Positions 1-13,130 are shown, counted from the first letter of the stretch. The stretch is 64,000 nucleotides of DNA from Siphonodentalium dalli (GCA_032622095.1 CP136061.1:14833287-14897286); one strand, 5' to 3'. Made by a program: numbers and translations. The notes: generated from the letters alone by a model not told the origin.

Positions 1-650
1 ATACAATAAATAAGTTGGTGGCAAACAAAGCCAAATATTACTCTTTTGAGTCGCAATCATTGGGGATAATAACATAACGTGTACATATGCAATACGTTGC
101 AGAAACATACATGCATGCTGGTTATCTTTGTCTCCTTAATAACGGTTTATTACGTATAAGTTAATCTGAGAAAGTTAATATTCCCACAATACCCATATAG
201 TGGCTTCTATAGACACGTATATATGTATATCAATATAGTAACAAATGAGTGGCATACAAAACAAATATAACACTTTTGAGTTGTAATCTTTAAGGACAAT
301 AACCTAACATGCATATGCAATGCGTTGAAATCCGTCAATAGGGAGACACATATAACCAGCATGTACGTGTCTCCCTAATCATGGTTTATTACATATCAGT
401 TAATTTGAGAAAGTTAATATTCCCACAGTGTCCACTATGTGGCTTCTATGGACACGTATTTATACCTATACAATAACAAATTGGGTGGCATACAAAGTCA
501 AATATAAGTCTTTGAGTTGTCATCATTAGGGACAATAACCTAACGTGTATATGCAATGCGTTGAAAACAGTTATTGGGGAGACATATATAACCAGCGTGT
601 ACGCGTCTACCTAATCACAGTTTTTTACCTATCAGTTATCATTTATTATA
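1..650. repeat. Tandem repeat, unit about 235 bp, 2.7 copies, open at the left window edge
   Basis: The phrase GTGGCATACAAA occurs at about 14 (as GTGGCAAACAAA), 249 and 486. Each is followed by the same order of motifs: TTTGAGT, GGACAATAACCTAACRTG, ATGCAATGCGTTG, GGGAGACA, and GTCTCCCTAATC. The array probably continues to the left of the window. A G10 run follows at about 669. Confidence 0.8.
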
Positions 651-1129
651 TTAACTCGCCACGTTATAGTACGGGGGGGGGGGAAGTCATATTGTACTCC
701 CAAATGTCATATTGGACTCCAGAGTGTACAATGCCACGTTATATTGGGACTCTGTGGCGTAACGAATTACCTATTGCGAAATAAACTGGTGAAATTGTGA
801 TGCGCGTACAACAGATTTAGCAAACGTTTCACTTCCGCGTTGAGTATTTTGTATTGCCGTGTTTACTGTTCCAAATCAAATCATGCATACTGTGTGTTTC
901 GTCATCACGGTTTCTACAAATAAAATGCGAGCGCACAATATCCATGTAACTTGTTAGTTTTTTATCATTCTACATTTATATTTATCTGATTTAAAAAATA
1001 AAACGATGAAAATACTAGGCACACACACATAGTAACATACTGGTATATAAGCCTTTTATCAAAGTCAGAATGTCATTTTGAAAAGATAAGAGATCACCCA
1101 TGACTATCTGTAAACGATTTAGAATTTGG

Positions 1130-2030
1130 AAAGTTGACGCATAATTTGGTCGCCTATTATAAAAAATAACCAAAAACAACCATGTCATCGATGACCTTTC
1201 ACCTATTAAATGGCGATCGCGATCTTTAAAAAAAATCGTATTAGTAGCGAAAACAGGAATGCATGTTTACATAGCACGTGTCTAATTATGCCAGCTAATG
1301 GGATTTTATATTCGAGAACAGTTGAAGCTGCTTTCACAGACCTGCGGCGGACGCACAAGGCCAACGCTATCGGGTTTGTGGCTGACCACTGGCACTGCGC
1401 ATAAACCGATAGCCGCAGACACTGCACGCATGCGTCAGCCGCAGGTCTGTGAAATCAGCTTTAACTTCAGACAGACAAAATTGCGACTACGACCTCCAAG
1501 TCATCTGGCCATGTGAACGGGTTCCAAACAATTATGTTTCGAGTGAAAAGGTCAGAGGTAGCAAAATACTCTAAATGACGCGGAACGTGAAATGTTGACG
1601 CATCATTTTGTCGTATATTGCAATTTTAGAAGATATGAACACTTCAATTAAAACAAGTTGTAAATTTTCAATGATCTTCCCACAACAATCATGTGATCGA
1701 TTTTGCAAAAAAAATGTATTGGTAATCGCATTAGCTCAAATATGACTGTACGATTACACACCACATGTCCCAATTAGGCCAGATAAAGGGATTTTATAAT
1801 CGACAACGGTTAAACCACAAGACAGACCACCACACTGTTGGTCCAACCAAATTGCGACCACGCCCTTTAGGCCATGTGTACGTGTGAACGGGTCCCAAAC
1901 CATATTCTTGCATATGGCGAAGTCCACCCGTTATGTGTGTACACCTCCTTTGGTAAGAAATACTGCTGACCTTGTGATTTTGATTGCGAATTATAAATGT
2001 TATACCTAAACAGAATACAACCAAAGCATA
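1130..2030. repeat. Diverged tandem duplication, unit about 460 bp
   Basis: Copy 1 (about 1130-1590) and copy 2 (about 1591-2030) share, in order, GTTGACGCATMATTTKGTCG, CCAG[C/A]TAA[T/A]GGGATTTTATA and AAATTGCGAC[T/C]ACG with GTGAACGGGT[T/C]CCAAAC. Copy 1 carries the palindrome at 1319-1470, which copy 2 lacks in intact form. Confidence 0.65.
1319..1470. repeat. Palindromic element, about 150 bp
   Basis: The left arm has TTTCACAGACCTGCGGC (about 1333) and the right arm GCCGCAGGTCTGTGAAA (about 1438). Further inside, CGCTATCGGGTTTGTGGC pairs with a diverged partner ending GATAGCCGCAG. It lies inside the first copy of the 460-bp duplication. The short ORFs on both strands here are by-products of the inverted repeat. 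Confidence 0.7.
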
Positions 2031-2176
2031 TTATGCAATCTGATTGTTAACATTTATGAGGCCTGATAACCCTGACTAGATCACAGGACGTATAACTGTT
2101 ATATTTATATATTTACATACACCTGATATCTCTTCCGATTTCACCATAGCGTTACGGTAGACACGCCCCCTTATTC

Positions 2177-2246
2177 AATGCGTTCATAAATCTATGAACG
2201 TAACGTCACGTTCAATGTCGTTCATAGGTTTATGAACACATTGTTC
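2177..2246. repeat. Short palindrome
   Basis: CAATGCGTTCATAAATCTATGAACG is answered about 20 bases later by its near reverse complement, starting CGTTCATAGGTTTATGAAC and ending ACATTG. Each arm also contains a smaller TTCATA..TATGAA palindrome. Confidence 0.6.
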
Positions 2247-2449
2247 CCGGAAATCACCGGGGATTGTCGGACATTACCGACTGCTTGAGTATCTAGTCAG
2301 CCAATACGCCAAGGATTTGATAGCAAACAATATGTAATCGAGGTTCACGATTGGATGGCTTGTGGCATCTGATCGCGAGCACGGGTGGCACAAGATGTTC
2401 GGTTGACTATCAGAATGTTGGTTATCATATAATTCCATAATATGTCAAA

Positions 2450-2600
2450 TATAGCGAATTATCGAAATATGAAATACAACGAAAAAGCGAAATATGAAAA
2501 TACAGCGAAATAGCACGAAAAATCGAGATAGGAAAATACAGCGAAATAGCGAAATAGGGCGAAATATAGAGCAAAATATAGAAATAGGAAATTATTTTTA
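2450..2600. repeat. Degenerate GCGAAATA simple repeat
   Basis: Loose tandem repeats of variants of AGCGAAATA and GAAAATACAGCGAAATAG. It causes a low-complexity ORF on the minus strand. Not coding. Confidence 0.65.
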
Positions 2601-2698
2601 TAAACAAAATAACGGACATATTTGAAAAAAGTGTTTTTGACTTAATAACGGACATATTTGGAGAAGTGTTTTAAAGAGCGTAAGTATATAAATATGAA

Positions 2699-2817
2699 TA
2701 ATAAACGGCGGACTCAACGTGGTCATGGGTTTTGACTGCGATAAAAAATCAGCAAACTCCGCATGAACCCCTTTGGGGTCAAAATCCCATGACCACATTG
2801 AAACCGCCGTTCATTTC
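2699..2817. mobile_element. Small inverted-repeat (MITE-like) element, 119 bp
   Basis: The left arm runs from AAACGGCGGACTCAACG to GGTCATGGGTTTTGAC. The right arm is its imperfect reverse complement, ending ACCGCCGTTCATT. Arms are about 38 bp around a 40-bp centre. Confidence 0.65.
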
Positions 2818-4605
2818 TTATATAAAACAAAGTGCACCATTCCAAATTTCATGCATATTCCACACCGAGATGCCAGGCCAGATGGCACTGAGTAAAATTT
2901 TATTCCATAAAATTATATGGATAGCATACACACACTGTTTACATTTAAAACAATTACATGTTTCTGAAATACGCTCAAATTCTTTCATCCTATCTGTGGT
3001 TCTACGTAACTCTGGGTGAGAATTTCACACTATATGTGCCATGAATCTGAATGAGCTAAGATCGCATGTAGTAACATCATGATTTATAATGGAATATGCA
3101 ATGGTTTGAATGTAATCAATTTCAATTGGGGGAGGGTCCGGGAGGGTGCGCGAGATCTTTTTTTGGATTTACAGCTGGGAGTTACCGTTCAAATATCGAG
3201 ATTAACGGGGTCTTTATTGGTGTTATATGGTGCTGACAGGTTCATTTAATGACAAAATTACGATTAGCCAATTAAGCTGGATAAACAACACATGTGGCGG
3301 CACACGTCGGTTTCATTTGCGGCCCAACCAAATATACCACATGTAATTTCATTAGGTTGTCGCTTGAGGGACCTAGCAGCAATAATACGCATCGTAGCAT
3401 TGATCTTGGTTACGAGCACTTTTGGGGTCCGTGAAGTTGGATCGAAGTTCGAAGTTCGAAATTCGGTGGAGATTCGACCCCCACTTTTGTTTGCCTCAAA
3501 TGCATTGTTGTGTTCCAATTCGTGCTCCCCTGCTCGAATTTTGGGTCAAAAGTGATTTTTTTTCACTTTTTCTGAGATACTGCTGGACTTGGAAAATTTA
3601 GCCACGGCGCTGGACTTATTTATGGCTGGATTGAGCTGAAATTTGGTATGTTTGATACTTTCCATAAGAGAATCAAGCAAACTAACGCTCAGCTTCGAGA
3701 AATTACTCGATCTATAGGTTTGAATTTCAATCTGGGCGAATTTCGATCTGGATTGAAGTTCGAAATTCAGATTGAAATTCGACCCCCACTTTTGTTTGCC
3801 TTAAGTGCATTGTTGTGTTCCAATTCGTGTTCCCCTGCTCGAATTTTGAGTCCAAAGTGATTTTTTTCACTTTTTCTGAGATACTGCTGGACTTGGAAAA
3901 TTTAGCCACGGCGCTGGACTTATTTATGGCTGGATTGAGCTGAAATTTGGTATGTTTGATTCTTTCCATAAGAGAATCAAGCAAACTAACGCTCAGCTTC
4001 GAGAAATTACTCGATCTATAGGTTTGAATTTCAATCTGAATTTTAATCTGGGCGAATTTCATTCTGGATTGAAGTTCGAAATTCAGATTGAAATTCAAAC
4101 CTATAGATCGAGTAATTTCTCGAAGCTGAGCGTTAGTTTGCTTGATTCTCTTATGGAAAGTATCAAACATGCCAAATTTCAGCTCAATCCAGCCATAAAC
4201 AATGCCACTTCCCTTCGGCACCTTAATATTGAAGGCCAAATTTTCTACGTCCAGCGTCGTGGCTAAATTTTCCAAGTCCAGCAGTATCTCAGAAAAAGTG
4301 AAAAAAATCACAAAAAAAGTGGGGGTCGAATTTCAATCTGAATTTCTAACTTCAATCCAGATCGAAATTCGCCCAGATTGAAATTCAGATTGAAATTCAA
4401 ACCTATAGATCGAGTAATTTCTCGAAGCTGAGCGTTAGTTTGCTTGATTCTCTTATGGAAAGTATCAAACATACCAAATTTCAGCTCAATCCAGCCATAA
4501 ACAATGCCACTTCCCTTCGGCACCTTAATATTGAAGGCGAAATTTTCTAAGTCCAGCGCCGTGGCTAAATTTTCCAAGTCCAGCAGGGGGGGGGGGGGGG
4601 GTCGG

Positions 4606-6070
4606 AAAAAAATTCCAGGCGCGTATGATGGGGTGGGTGGGTGGGTGTCTCTCGGGTCCAAAAAGCTGTTTTTTCCATGTGCCAAATTTTTTTTCCATTC
4701 CTGCTATTGAGTCTTATTTTGATGTGTTTTGAACAGAACCAGGTCATATATAGTTAATAGTAATGCTATACTATATATAGAGGTTATCAGTAGTTGGATC
4801 AGTTGCACAATGGCCAACAATAACCCAAATTCAACTTGATAGAACTAGAAACTGCGCTATTGGAAAATTAAATTTAATCAGGATTCCATCTACTGATACA
4901 ACAAAATAAGAATAACTATGCAGAACTCAGCTGAAAATAAGCAATAAAATGAAAGCACATTTGACCATATGAGACATGGAAATAAAGATATAATAAATAA
5001 TGGAATAAAATAGACTTTTGACAACATAAAACATAAAATCTTAACAAATAAATTGAAGGCCAGCCGGGCCAGCTTGAACAATTTCAAATTGTTTTCCAAG
5101 TTAATGTGGATCAGCTTGTAATGTTGATCACAGTAACAAAGATTTTATCGTCACTGATATCGTGAGCAAAAAAGAAGTGAGATTGGGCTATCCATCCATA
5201 GTATTCCCAATTATTACGAAGCCTATTACTTCAAGCAGTGGCTACCAGCCTGCCATTACACGCTATAACATGTTTCCTCAGTTCTGGTTTCTGAGATGCA
5301 CCAAGAAGAGTCACGCGGGTATATCATGGTTGTGTTTGGTATTAGCATTATTCTTCAAACTGGGATAAACTGGGATGAACAGTTGTATTTCCACATGTTT
5401 TGATAAACAATTTGGTTCCAGCAATACAGTAATGAACTAATTAAACGACTCCATAACCACAGCAGAATAATGGGTAATTTTTTCAGGGGAGAGCTTTCCG
5501 ATGAATGACAACAAGCCATATTTCCAACTAAATCCTGAAAAATTACCCATTATTTTGCTGTGGTTATGGAGTCAATTAATTAGGGCATTACTGTATATCA
5601 CATAGCAAATATCAAAATATCAAATAATCTGAAATTTGTTGTACCGGTACCATGTATTCTGTAGAATACTCAAATGTGATTATGTGACTAGATCATGTGA
5701 CTATATATTATGAAAATGAATGTTAATACAAACTTTGGCACTTTGCCTATATATCCCTAGAAATGTGATTATGTTGACACATTTCTTGATTAATGACACT
5801 TATATGATAAATTCAAATAGTATCGTTATCTCATTATGCACTGTTCTATTCAAATATCGCGCAATAAATTATGATAATGCAGGATAATCAGCTATTTGGT
5901 TGCTCAGTTGATAATTTTCTCAAATTTAAGGGGGGTGGGTATCCAAAACTGACCGGAAAAAAATTCCTGAAACGGAAAAAAGAGGGTGGGTGTCCAAAAT
6001 TGCCTGGAAAAAAAGGCCGGAAACGGAAGAAATTGGGTTGGTGGGTCCCCCGATGCCGGAAAAAATTAAA
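4606..6070. other. Spacer of the foldback element
   Basis: No gene seen. The right edge (5925-6065) has tandem GGGTGGGT..CCAAAA..TGCCTGGAAAAAA phrases related to the left edge at 4600-4660. A nested TIR element sits at 5425-5595. Confidence 0.5.
5425..5595. mobile_element. MITE, 171 bp, TACAGTAATG ends
   Basis: The left end begins TACAGTAATGAACTAATTAA. The right end closes with CATTACTGTA preceded by the reverse complement of the left arm. Arms of about 65 bp share ACTCCATAACCACAGCA and AATGGGTAATTTTT, with a central loop of about 45 bp. A TA flank fits Tc1/mariner-type insertion, but the family is not proven. Confidence 0.78.
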
Positions 6071-6842
6071 ATGATACGTGCCTGGAAAAAAATTCCGACC
6101 CCCCCCCCCCTGAGTCCAGCAGTATCTCAGAAAAAGTTAAAAAAAATCTCTTTTGACCCAAAATTCGAGCAGGGGAGCACGAATTGGAACACAACAATGC
6201 ATTTAAGGCAAACAAAAGTGGGGGTCGAATTTCAATCTGAATTTCGAAGTTCAATCCAGATCGAAATTCGCCCAGATTGAAATTCAAACCTATAGATCGA
6301 GTAATTTCTCGAAGCTGAGCGTTAGTTTGCTTGATTCTCTTATGGAAAGTATCAAACATACCAAATTTCAGCTCAATCCAGCCATAAACAATGCCACTTC
6401 CATTCGGCGCATTGATATTGAAGGCGAAATTTTCTAAGTCCAGCGCCGTGGCTAAATTTTCCAAGTCCAGAAGTATCTCAGAAAAAGTGAAACAAATAAC
6501 TTTTGACCCAAAATTCGAGCAGGGGAACACGAATTGGAGCACAACAATGCATTTGAGGCAAACAAAAGTGGGGGTCGAATCTCCACCGAATTTCGAACTT
6601 CGAACTTCAATCTAACTTCACGCGAATCTCCACCGAATTTCGAACTTCGAACTTCGATCCAACTTCACGGACCCGCACTTTTGAGGAGCTTTCTTAATCT
6701 TCAAGTATTTTTCGCAAATTGCCCAGACCATCTGGTGTGTTAAACTCTTCCCTAAACCGAAATGAGGCCAGTCCGTCCCATTTAAATCGCGCGAGGTGGC
6801 TTCGCGCGCAACGGAAACGTCTCATGCTGTGAACCATGTATG

Positions 6843-8615
6843 AATAGCGCTTTTCAGCATAGCGAAATGATGCTATTTATAGAACAGCGAGAGCACGTGG
6901 CATTGTTTATAAACAGAGGGTCGGACATTCTCCGGTATTGCAATACGTTGTCCTAACTTGTGCAATGTAAACATGTCATCACATAAAACAGTGATTGTAG
7001 GTCTTATAATAAAAAATGGGCCACCACAATTATTGGTATGGCTTATGCAACAATGGCAGAAGAAATGTGGGGAAAATCACTTGGAAAAATTAACTTTGAC
7101 GCCCTTTCCTAAGCTAAAATCAAACAGATAAAATATGTGATTTATGGATTAATTATTTGTTGCTAATACGAGAAATTAACTGTGTATACCGTTAAATTTG
7201 TGCAGTAAATATTTTGTTCGTGTCCGTAGCCCCACTAAGGAGTTCCCGGACCCAATTCCTGTCACATGCGGTAAACTTCCGAGCAAATTATGACATATTT
7301 GTATAGACGTCAAAATACGACTGGATTCACAAAATTCGAACTGTACTACTATAGTGTCAAGTGATATTGTACTATATGCATATGTACAATGTATAGGTGC
7401 ATGCAAAGCACGAGAACATGTAGGCCCTATAGGGAACGTGATGCCACAGAAACGGTTATATGTCGCCAGATTCCCTTGGTTATTTTAGCTATGTCAATTA
7501 CGCGTGGAGAGTAATACAGGGACCAAAGATGCCGTCGATGCATTACTGATTTGTGAAGAATAAACATGTATTTTGTGAACTAAGAACTGGTGTTGATGGC
7601 AAAGCTGAAAGGCAACATCACCATAAATATGCTTTCGTTATATAATCATGGATCAAGTGAAAAAGTGATTCGATAATATGACAAATCACCACAAAATATG
7701 ATATAATTGATTTGGTCGAGTATCAAACACCTGCATGCATGCAGGGGGACGCTTGCTGTTGACATTTCTTATTATAACATTGTCCTACGTGTTATAAATA
7801 GCCTTATATAATGTTTGACAATTTTGGCTTGAGAACACCATGCTTTCAACTATGTGCAACATTTTACAGTACTTTATCGTTCATATATCGCAGACATTTT
7901 CAAATCAGTTTGTATTTTACATATATAGGTGGCAGTTAATTTACATATTCAGGATAAGACAGGCCTACTGCAAAACTGGATCTTGATATTTACAAGATTA
8001 ATGTTTCAGGGATGTGTATCTTGTTACGCGCGTTGTTGTTGTTGTTGTTAAAATGAAAATAAAATATTAAATAATCCAATGTATACATGCACCCATTGAG
8101 TTTTACAACCTGTGACATGTGTGACAGTTTCAAGAATGCCACCGTGACCCTTACAAATTGGCATGTTTACATTCCGACGGCCACGAAAGGGTCCAAATAA
8201 TCACGCGACATGACATAAATTGTATTACTCTAAATGTTCAAATCTCAATATAGGGCGCCGACTAATGAATTTTATGCATGTCATACGTCCGTAAACAGTA
8301 GAAACCCTTGTGTCCAGGTGCAGACCTGACCACATGCAGTAACAGGCGTTCTGTTGTAAGATAATATACCTAACATCTGGTAAATTATTCCGATCGTTTT
8401 TACAATTTATATAGGCCCTAATTGTCATTGATTGTTTCACTGCATGTTGAAATTTAGCGCCGGGCACTTCACCCTGCATCAATTTTGAGTTTAAAACGGA
8501 CGACCGGGCATTGTTTCTATACAGAGATATGAATACTGGCTCCAATGAATGTCCGACCCTGATGCTAAATTGGCTCCGCCCACATATGATGACGTCTATG
8601 CTGAAAAGCGCTATT
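6843..8615. mobile_element. Inverted-repeat-bounded unit, 1.77 kb, no ORF
   Basis: The left end has AATAGCGCTTTTCAGCATAG (6843) and later GGGTCGGACATTC (about 6919). The right end has the reverse complements in mirrored order, GAATGTCCGACCC (about 8547) and CTATGCTGAAAAGCGCTATT (8596). The middle has no convincing coding sequence, so this would be a non-autonomous or decayed element. The short open frame at 8225-8545 is not supported. Confidence 0.65.
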
Positions 8616-10720
8616 TACCAGTATTACTAAACTGAATTCCAAGATAATTTTATTCATTAACAGCTTCTGACACTTGGGAGTAATGGGAGCCAAATCTGAC
8701 TGGTTACACAAATCAGTACAATCATATATATAATCTTACTACCGGCTCTGGTGTACTTCCGTACACAAAACTACACAATAATTGTTTAAATACAAGCACC
8801 ATCGGTCTCTATTGGCACAATTCAAGTACAATTGCATTTTAGATTGGAATTTACGAAACTATTCATACATATAAAGCTGGACATCAATATTGGAACACAC
8901 ACAGGATACATTTCTATCAGGCTAATTGATAACCTTATATCGAGTTACAACAAACGAGGCCGCATCGACAAGTTCGTGGCATCTGTGCACTGGCTGATTT
9001 ATTACCTCTTGCGCGATGAGGTGAAATCAAAGAGATACCGATACCGGATATGGCATTAATTTGTCCATACATTAGGAAGAAAATTCCAGGGATATACATG
9101 TACGATGGGTTCTTCTCAGAAGATAGCAGTCATTCTACTTACATATTTGGGACTGGCCACGACTGCTACAGTTACCATTCTGTAGTCGATCCCAGTCTAT
9201 CTGCTATATTTTCATGGCAATTACTTTACTTAATGCGTGTTAATCGTCGATAATCGTTCTTGGCTGCGTGGTATTCTCGTGGTGATTCCTTTGTGCGATT
9301 GGCAGCATCATTTTATTTAACGGAAATTTTATCGAAATTCAACCCGTCGATTGTAAAAATTGGCCCAAAGAAAGTAAAGATACCAATATACCGCGATTAC
9401 TCATAAAAATATGTTATATTGTGTGTGCTATAAAATATGCATATGTGCATATATATGAAATTACTTTGATACTAACAATTCTTGAAAATTTTATTAATTG
9501 TTGAAAATGAGCAATTTAAATTAAATTTGGAAAAACTAAATTTTATTTATATAAATTTTGATCCCAGTTTTCAAAACAAATTAATTTAAATTTAAAACTT
9601 TAGTTACGTTTTTGACATTAAATTCGATATTTTAAAGTGATCTGAAACACTCCGGTAGGGTGATGAAATAGAAATGGAGAATATCTTGCTGAAAGTAGTT
9701 ATTTTTACAAATATTATATCCAAATTGACAGAACACACCGTAATTCTTATATATATATATGCATTAAATACAGTGACCCCCCGATGGCGAAATCATTTGT
9801 GTTAATTTACCGCCGATAGTTGGGTCCCGAATCGGGAAGTAAATATTTACAATTGAGCGTATAATATAGTAGTTCAGACGATGTTTTCTATGAAGTGGTA
9901 CGGTCGATTTGTTTGAGATTTTCGGCAATGTTAGTAGAATTCATACATCCCCTCGTGGCATAGCGCATGCATACTAACTAATCAGTTTCACGCGTCCGAA
10001 CAAGTGCATAATATGTCTTTAACTTATGAATTTTTGTAATGTTATATCCAATTTGTCACCCATTTGTTAGAACACGATATCGCCGCACAAACTACCGAAA
10101 CCATTTGCGTACATGTAATATGAACAAACACAAGAAAATAGTAATGCCAACTAAAATAAAATGCGACAACAAAACATGACATGGATATAAAGGCCATAGA
10201 CACAGATAAACAAATATGATATATATATATAATTCAATATATGAAATTGTTTTTTATTATAAAAGATTTTATCTGACAATTCTGTATTCATTGACGCTAA
10301 GACCACGTGCGATTTTTCCGTGTTTTTTCCGTGTTAAAATGTTGGCCACGCGTGGTTTTGAAAACACCACGGGCCTTGTATACTGTGGTTGACACATCTT
10401 GACTTCTAGAATATACCGTGGCGCATCCATTCTAACAATACCCCTCTCCCAATCATGTTGACTTGCTATAGTGAACAGTCATTGAAGTTTTAACTAATCT
10501 AGCCGAAATGTAGGCTAAGCGTTTTTTGGAATGCGTAACCGTCTATGACGTGTCATCGGTCGACCCCATTCATGACTGATTTGATGGATACGCTCACAGT
10601 ATGTAGCCCACCACGCATGTGTACCGTCATGTATCAATCACCATAACGAATGCAAATTTAGCCCTCCCCGGTTCTTGTAATTTAACAGAACCCAGCTGTT
10701 CGAAGCCAAAGTTAAACTAT
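8616..10720. other. No gene recognised
   Basis: AT-rich intergenic sequence. 9430-9620 is especially A/T-rich. Small ORFs here have no recognisable domain. Confidence 0.5.
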
Positions 10721-11570
10721 CTCTTAATTGCTGATTATTAGTGCCTCTTCAAAACCATTATAGGTAAACAAAACCAATCCCGTGACATTCCCTGCGTCAT
10801 GTCACTTTTTTGCATCAATTTCTCCACATATCTCCATGAAATAATAATAAACGCTCTTTAATGATTGTATATCAATGAAATCATCTGAGGTCAAAGACGC
10901 CTAGATCAACGGCATCCGGATAGAGTTAATTTTTTTCTTTTAATTGCTAATTATTAGTGCATCTTTAAATCGTGTGAGGTCAACACACCCAATCCTTTGA
11001 CACGCCCTGCGTCATTCCAGTTTTGTCACAAATTTCCCCCACTCATCTTCAGGAATGAAAATAAACGCTCTTTATTGATTATATGACCATGTAAGTCATC
11101 TGAGGTCAAAGACGCCTATCGCGTGACAACCACCTGGTCGGGTGATTCATCTGTACCAGTTTCCCTACATATACTTTGAGCCTATAACTAACGCTCTTTA
11201 TTGCTCATATTTGTCCATTAAAATCGTCTGAGATCAGCGGCATCCGGATAAAGTTACATTTATCTTTTAATTTCTTATTATTAGTGCATCTTTAAATAAT
11301 TTGAGGTCAACAAACCCATTCCCTTGACATGCCCTGCGTCATTCGACTTTTGTCACCAATTTTCTCACATATCTTCTGGAATGATGATAAACGCTCTTTA
11401 TTGATTATATACCCATGTAAGTCATCTTGGGTCGAAGATGCCTATCGCGTGACATTCATCAAGTTGGGTGGTTCATTTGTACCAATTTTCCTACAAATAC
11501 TTAAAACTTATAAAGAACGCTCTTTATTGTTCAAATTTGACCCTTAAAGGCGTCTGAGGTCAACGGCATC
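10720..11570. repeat. Tandem repeat, unit about 327 bp, about 2.5 copies
   Basis: TAATT[G/T]CTNATTATTAGTGC occurs at about 10724, 10942 and 11269. AACGCTCTTTATTG with a following TCATCTGAGGTCAAAGACGCC-type stretch occurs at about 10850, 11062 and 11391, and shorter relatives at 11190 and 11516. The last spacings are 326-329 bp; the first interval is shorter, so that copy is deleted. The same AACGCTCTTTATTG phrase reappears at about 56365. Confidence 0.7.
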
Positions 11571-12177
11571 TATACCACACTATATGGGTCATCCCCGTGT
11601 TTAAACTTACACCGACCAGATTGCAACCATTTTTGGTCTATAATCAATTAGTTAGTTAAATGCGTTGTTATTGCCCCTTTAGGACATCTAATGTCAATGG
11701 GACCTATCTAATAATATTTTCCGGGCCAAATTACCCATATATCAAACCTCATTAGTAACTGACCAATGTGGTTGTCTACTTAATGCATGGTTTATTCAGA
11801 TGTAATTCTATATCTCCTGTGTCGTAGAAAATATCACCGCAAAATACGTAAATCGAAATATATCTCAGGATTTTGAATTTTAAAAGTTGATATCGAGTAA
11901 GCGGTTTTAATTATAAGATATAACCCATAATCAGTCTTCGTCATGCAAACATATTCCCAAATTAACAGTATTTATCACAATAAAACCAGGTCCCCCTAAT
12001 GTCGGTCTGTAACACTGTCAGATATATACTACCGATAATTTAATTGCATATATCTATTAAAATATTCATTCCGCGCAAAAACTATCGACAGTTGGTGAAT
12101 AATAGTGTCACAGAGATCACACATGACAGGAAAAATATATAAATTTGCATGTTAAATTCACTTAAAAAACACGCTAA
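11571..12177. other. No gene recognised
   Basis: AT-rich sequence without repeats or coding signals that I can support. Confidence 0.45.
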
Positions 12178-12410
12178 ACATTAGGGGGACACACAAAAAG
12201 TCGCCCTAATGTAAAAGTCGCCCTAATGTGGGTTATTTACACACAAATGTCTCCCTAATGTGGCTTCCGCGAACATATACATATATACATGCATATACAT
12301 ATGTATATACATATACACACATGTATACATACACATGCACATACATACACATACATATATATACCCGCGTACATACACATATATGCACATACATACATAT
12401 ATATGGGTAA
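12178..12410. repeat. CCCTAATGT hairpin and (CA/TA) microsatellite
   Basis: ACATTAGGG at 12178 pairs with CCCTAATGT at about 12202. From about 12275 an imperfect ATACATACACATAC-type purine/pyrimidine microsatellite runs to about 12405, giving spurious Tyr/Thr/His/Ile-rich ORFs on both strands. Confidence 0.7.
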
Positions 12411-12520
12411 CATGATAATAATTCATCTCCGACTTGGTCAATTCAGCGCTGTGTGTGTGAGGGCGACTGATCTGGGCTCGGTGTGGGGAAACCCACGAGA
12501 CACCGGTCCGTCTCCCACTT

Positions 12521-13130
12521 TCAGACGCGCACAGTCGTCAGGTATGTTCTTTATCATATCAGACGCACACAGTCGTCAGGTATGTTCTTTATCATATCAG
12601 ACGCACACAGTCGTCAGGTATGTTCTTTATAATATCAGACGCACACAGTCGTCATGTATGTTCTTTATCATATCAGACGCACACAGTCGTCAGGTATATG
12701 TTCTTTATCATATCAGACGCATACAGTCGTCAGGTATGTTCTTTATAATATCAGACGCACACAGTCGTCAGGTAGGTTCTTTATAATATCAGACGCACAC
12801 AGTCGTCAGGTAGGTTCTTTATAATATCAGACGCACACAGTCGTCAGGTAGGTTCTTTATAATATCAGACGCGCACAGTCGTCAGGTAGGTTCTTTATCA
12901 TATCAGACGCACACAGTCGTCAGGTAGGTTCTTTATAATATCAGACGCGCACAGTCGTCAGGTAGGTTCTTTATCATATCAGACGCGCACAGTCGTCAGG
13001 TAGGTTCTTTATCATATCAGACGCGCACAGTCGTCAGGTAGGTTCTTTATCATATCAGACGCGCACAGTCGTCAGGTAGGTTCTTTATCATATCAGACGC
13101 GCACAGTCGTCGGGTAGGTGCTTTATAATA
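12521..13130. repeat. Minisatellite, 38-bp unit, about 16 copies
   Basis: Unit CAGACGCACACAGTCGTCAG followed by GTATGTTCTTTATCATAT. Variants are TATG/TAGG, CATAT/AATAT and GCACAC/GCGCAC. TAGG and GCGCAC variants are concentrated in the right half, so local homogenisation has occurred. A 165-codon frame over the left half is a by-product. Confidence 0.92.

Larger units (their letters stand above)
3409..6690. mobile_element. Foldback element built of about 304-bp subunits, 3.28 kb
   Basis: Two forward subunits (about 3420-4075) are followed head-to-head by two reversed subunits (about 4085-4605), then a spacer of about 1.5 kb, then about 1.7 further reversed subunits (about 6085-6680). The outer ends are inverted: GAGCACTTTTGGGGTCCGTG near 3415 is matched by CACGGACCCGCACTTTTGAG near 6664. 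Subunits share GATTGAAATTCGACCCCCAC, CTCGAATTTTG, TCTGAGATACTGCTGGACTT and CTCGATCTATAGG. Repeated open frames on both strands follow from the inverted subunits and look non-coding. Poly-G (4587-4602) and poly-C (about 6099-6112) runs mark the spacer junctions. Confidence 0.75.

Noticed and set aside
3264-6743. Repeated 70-194-codon frames such as MFDTFHKRIKQTNAQLREITRS on both strands
   Set aside because: They are copies of the foldback subunit read in either direction. The same peptide is present on opposite strands because the DNA is inverted. No domain, and frames break at different places.
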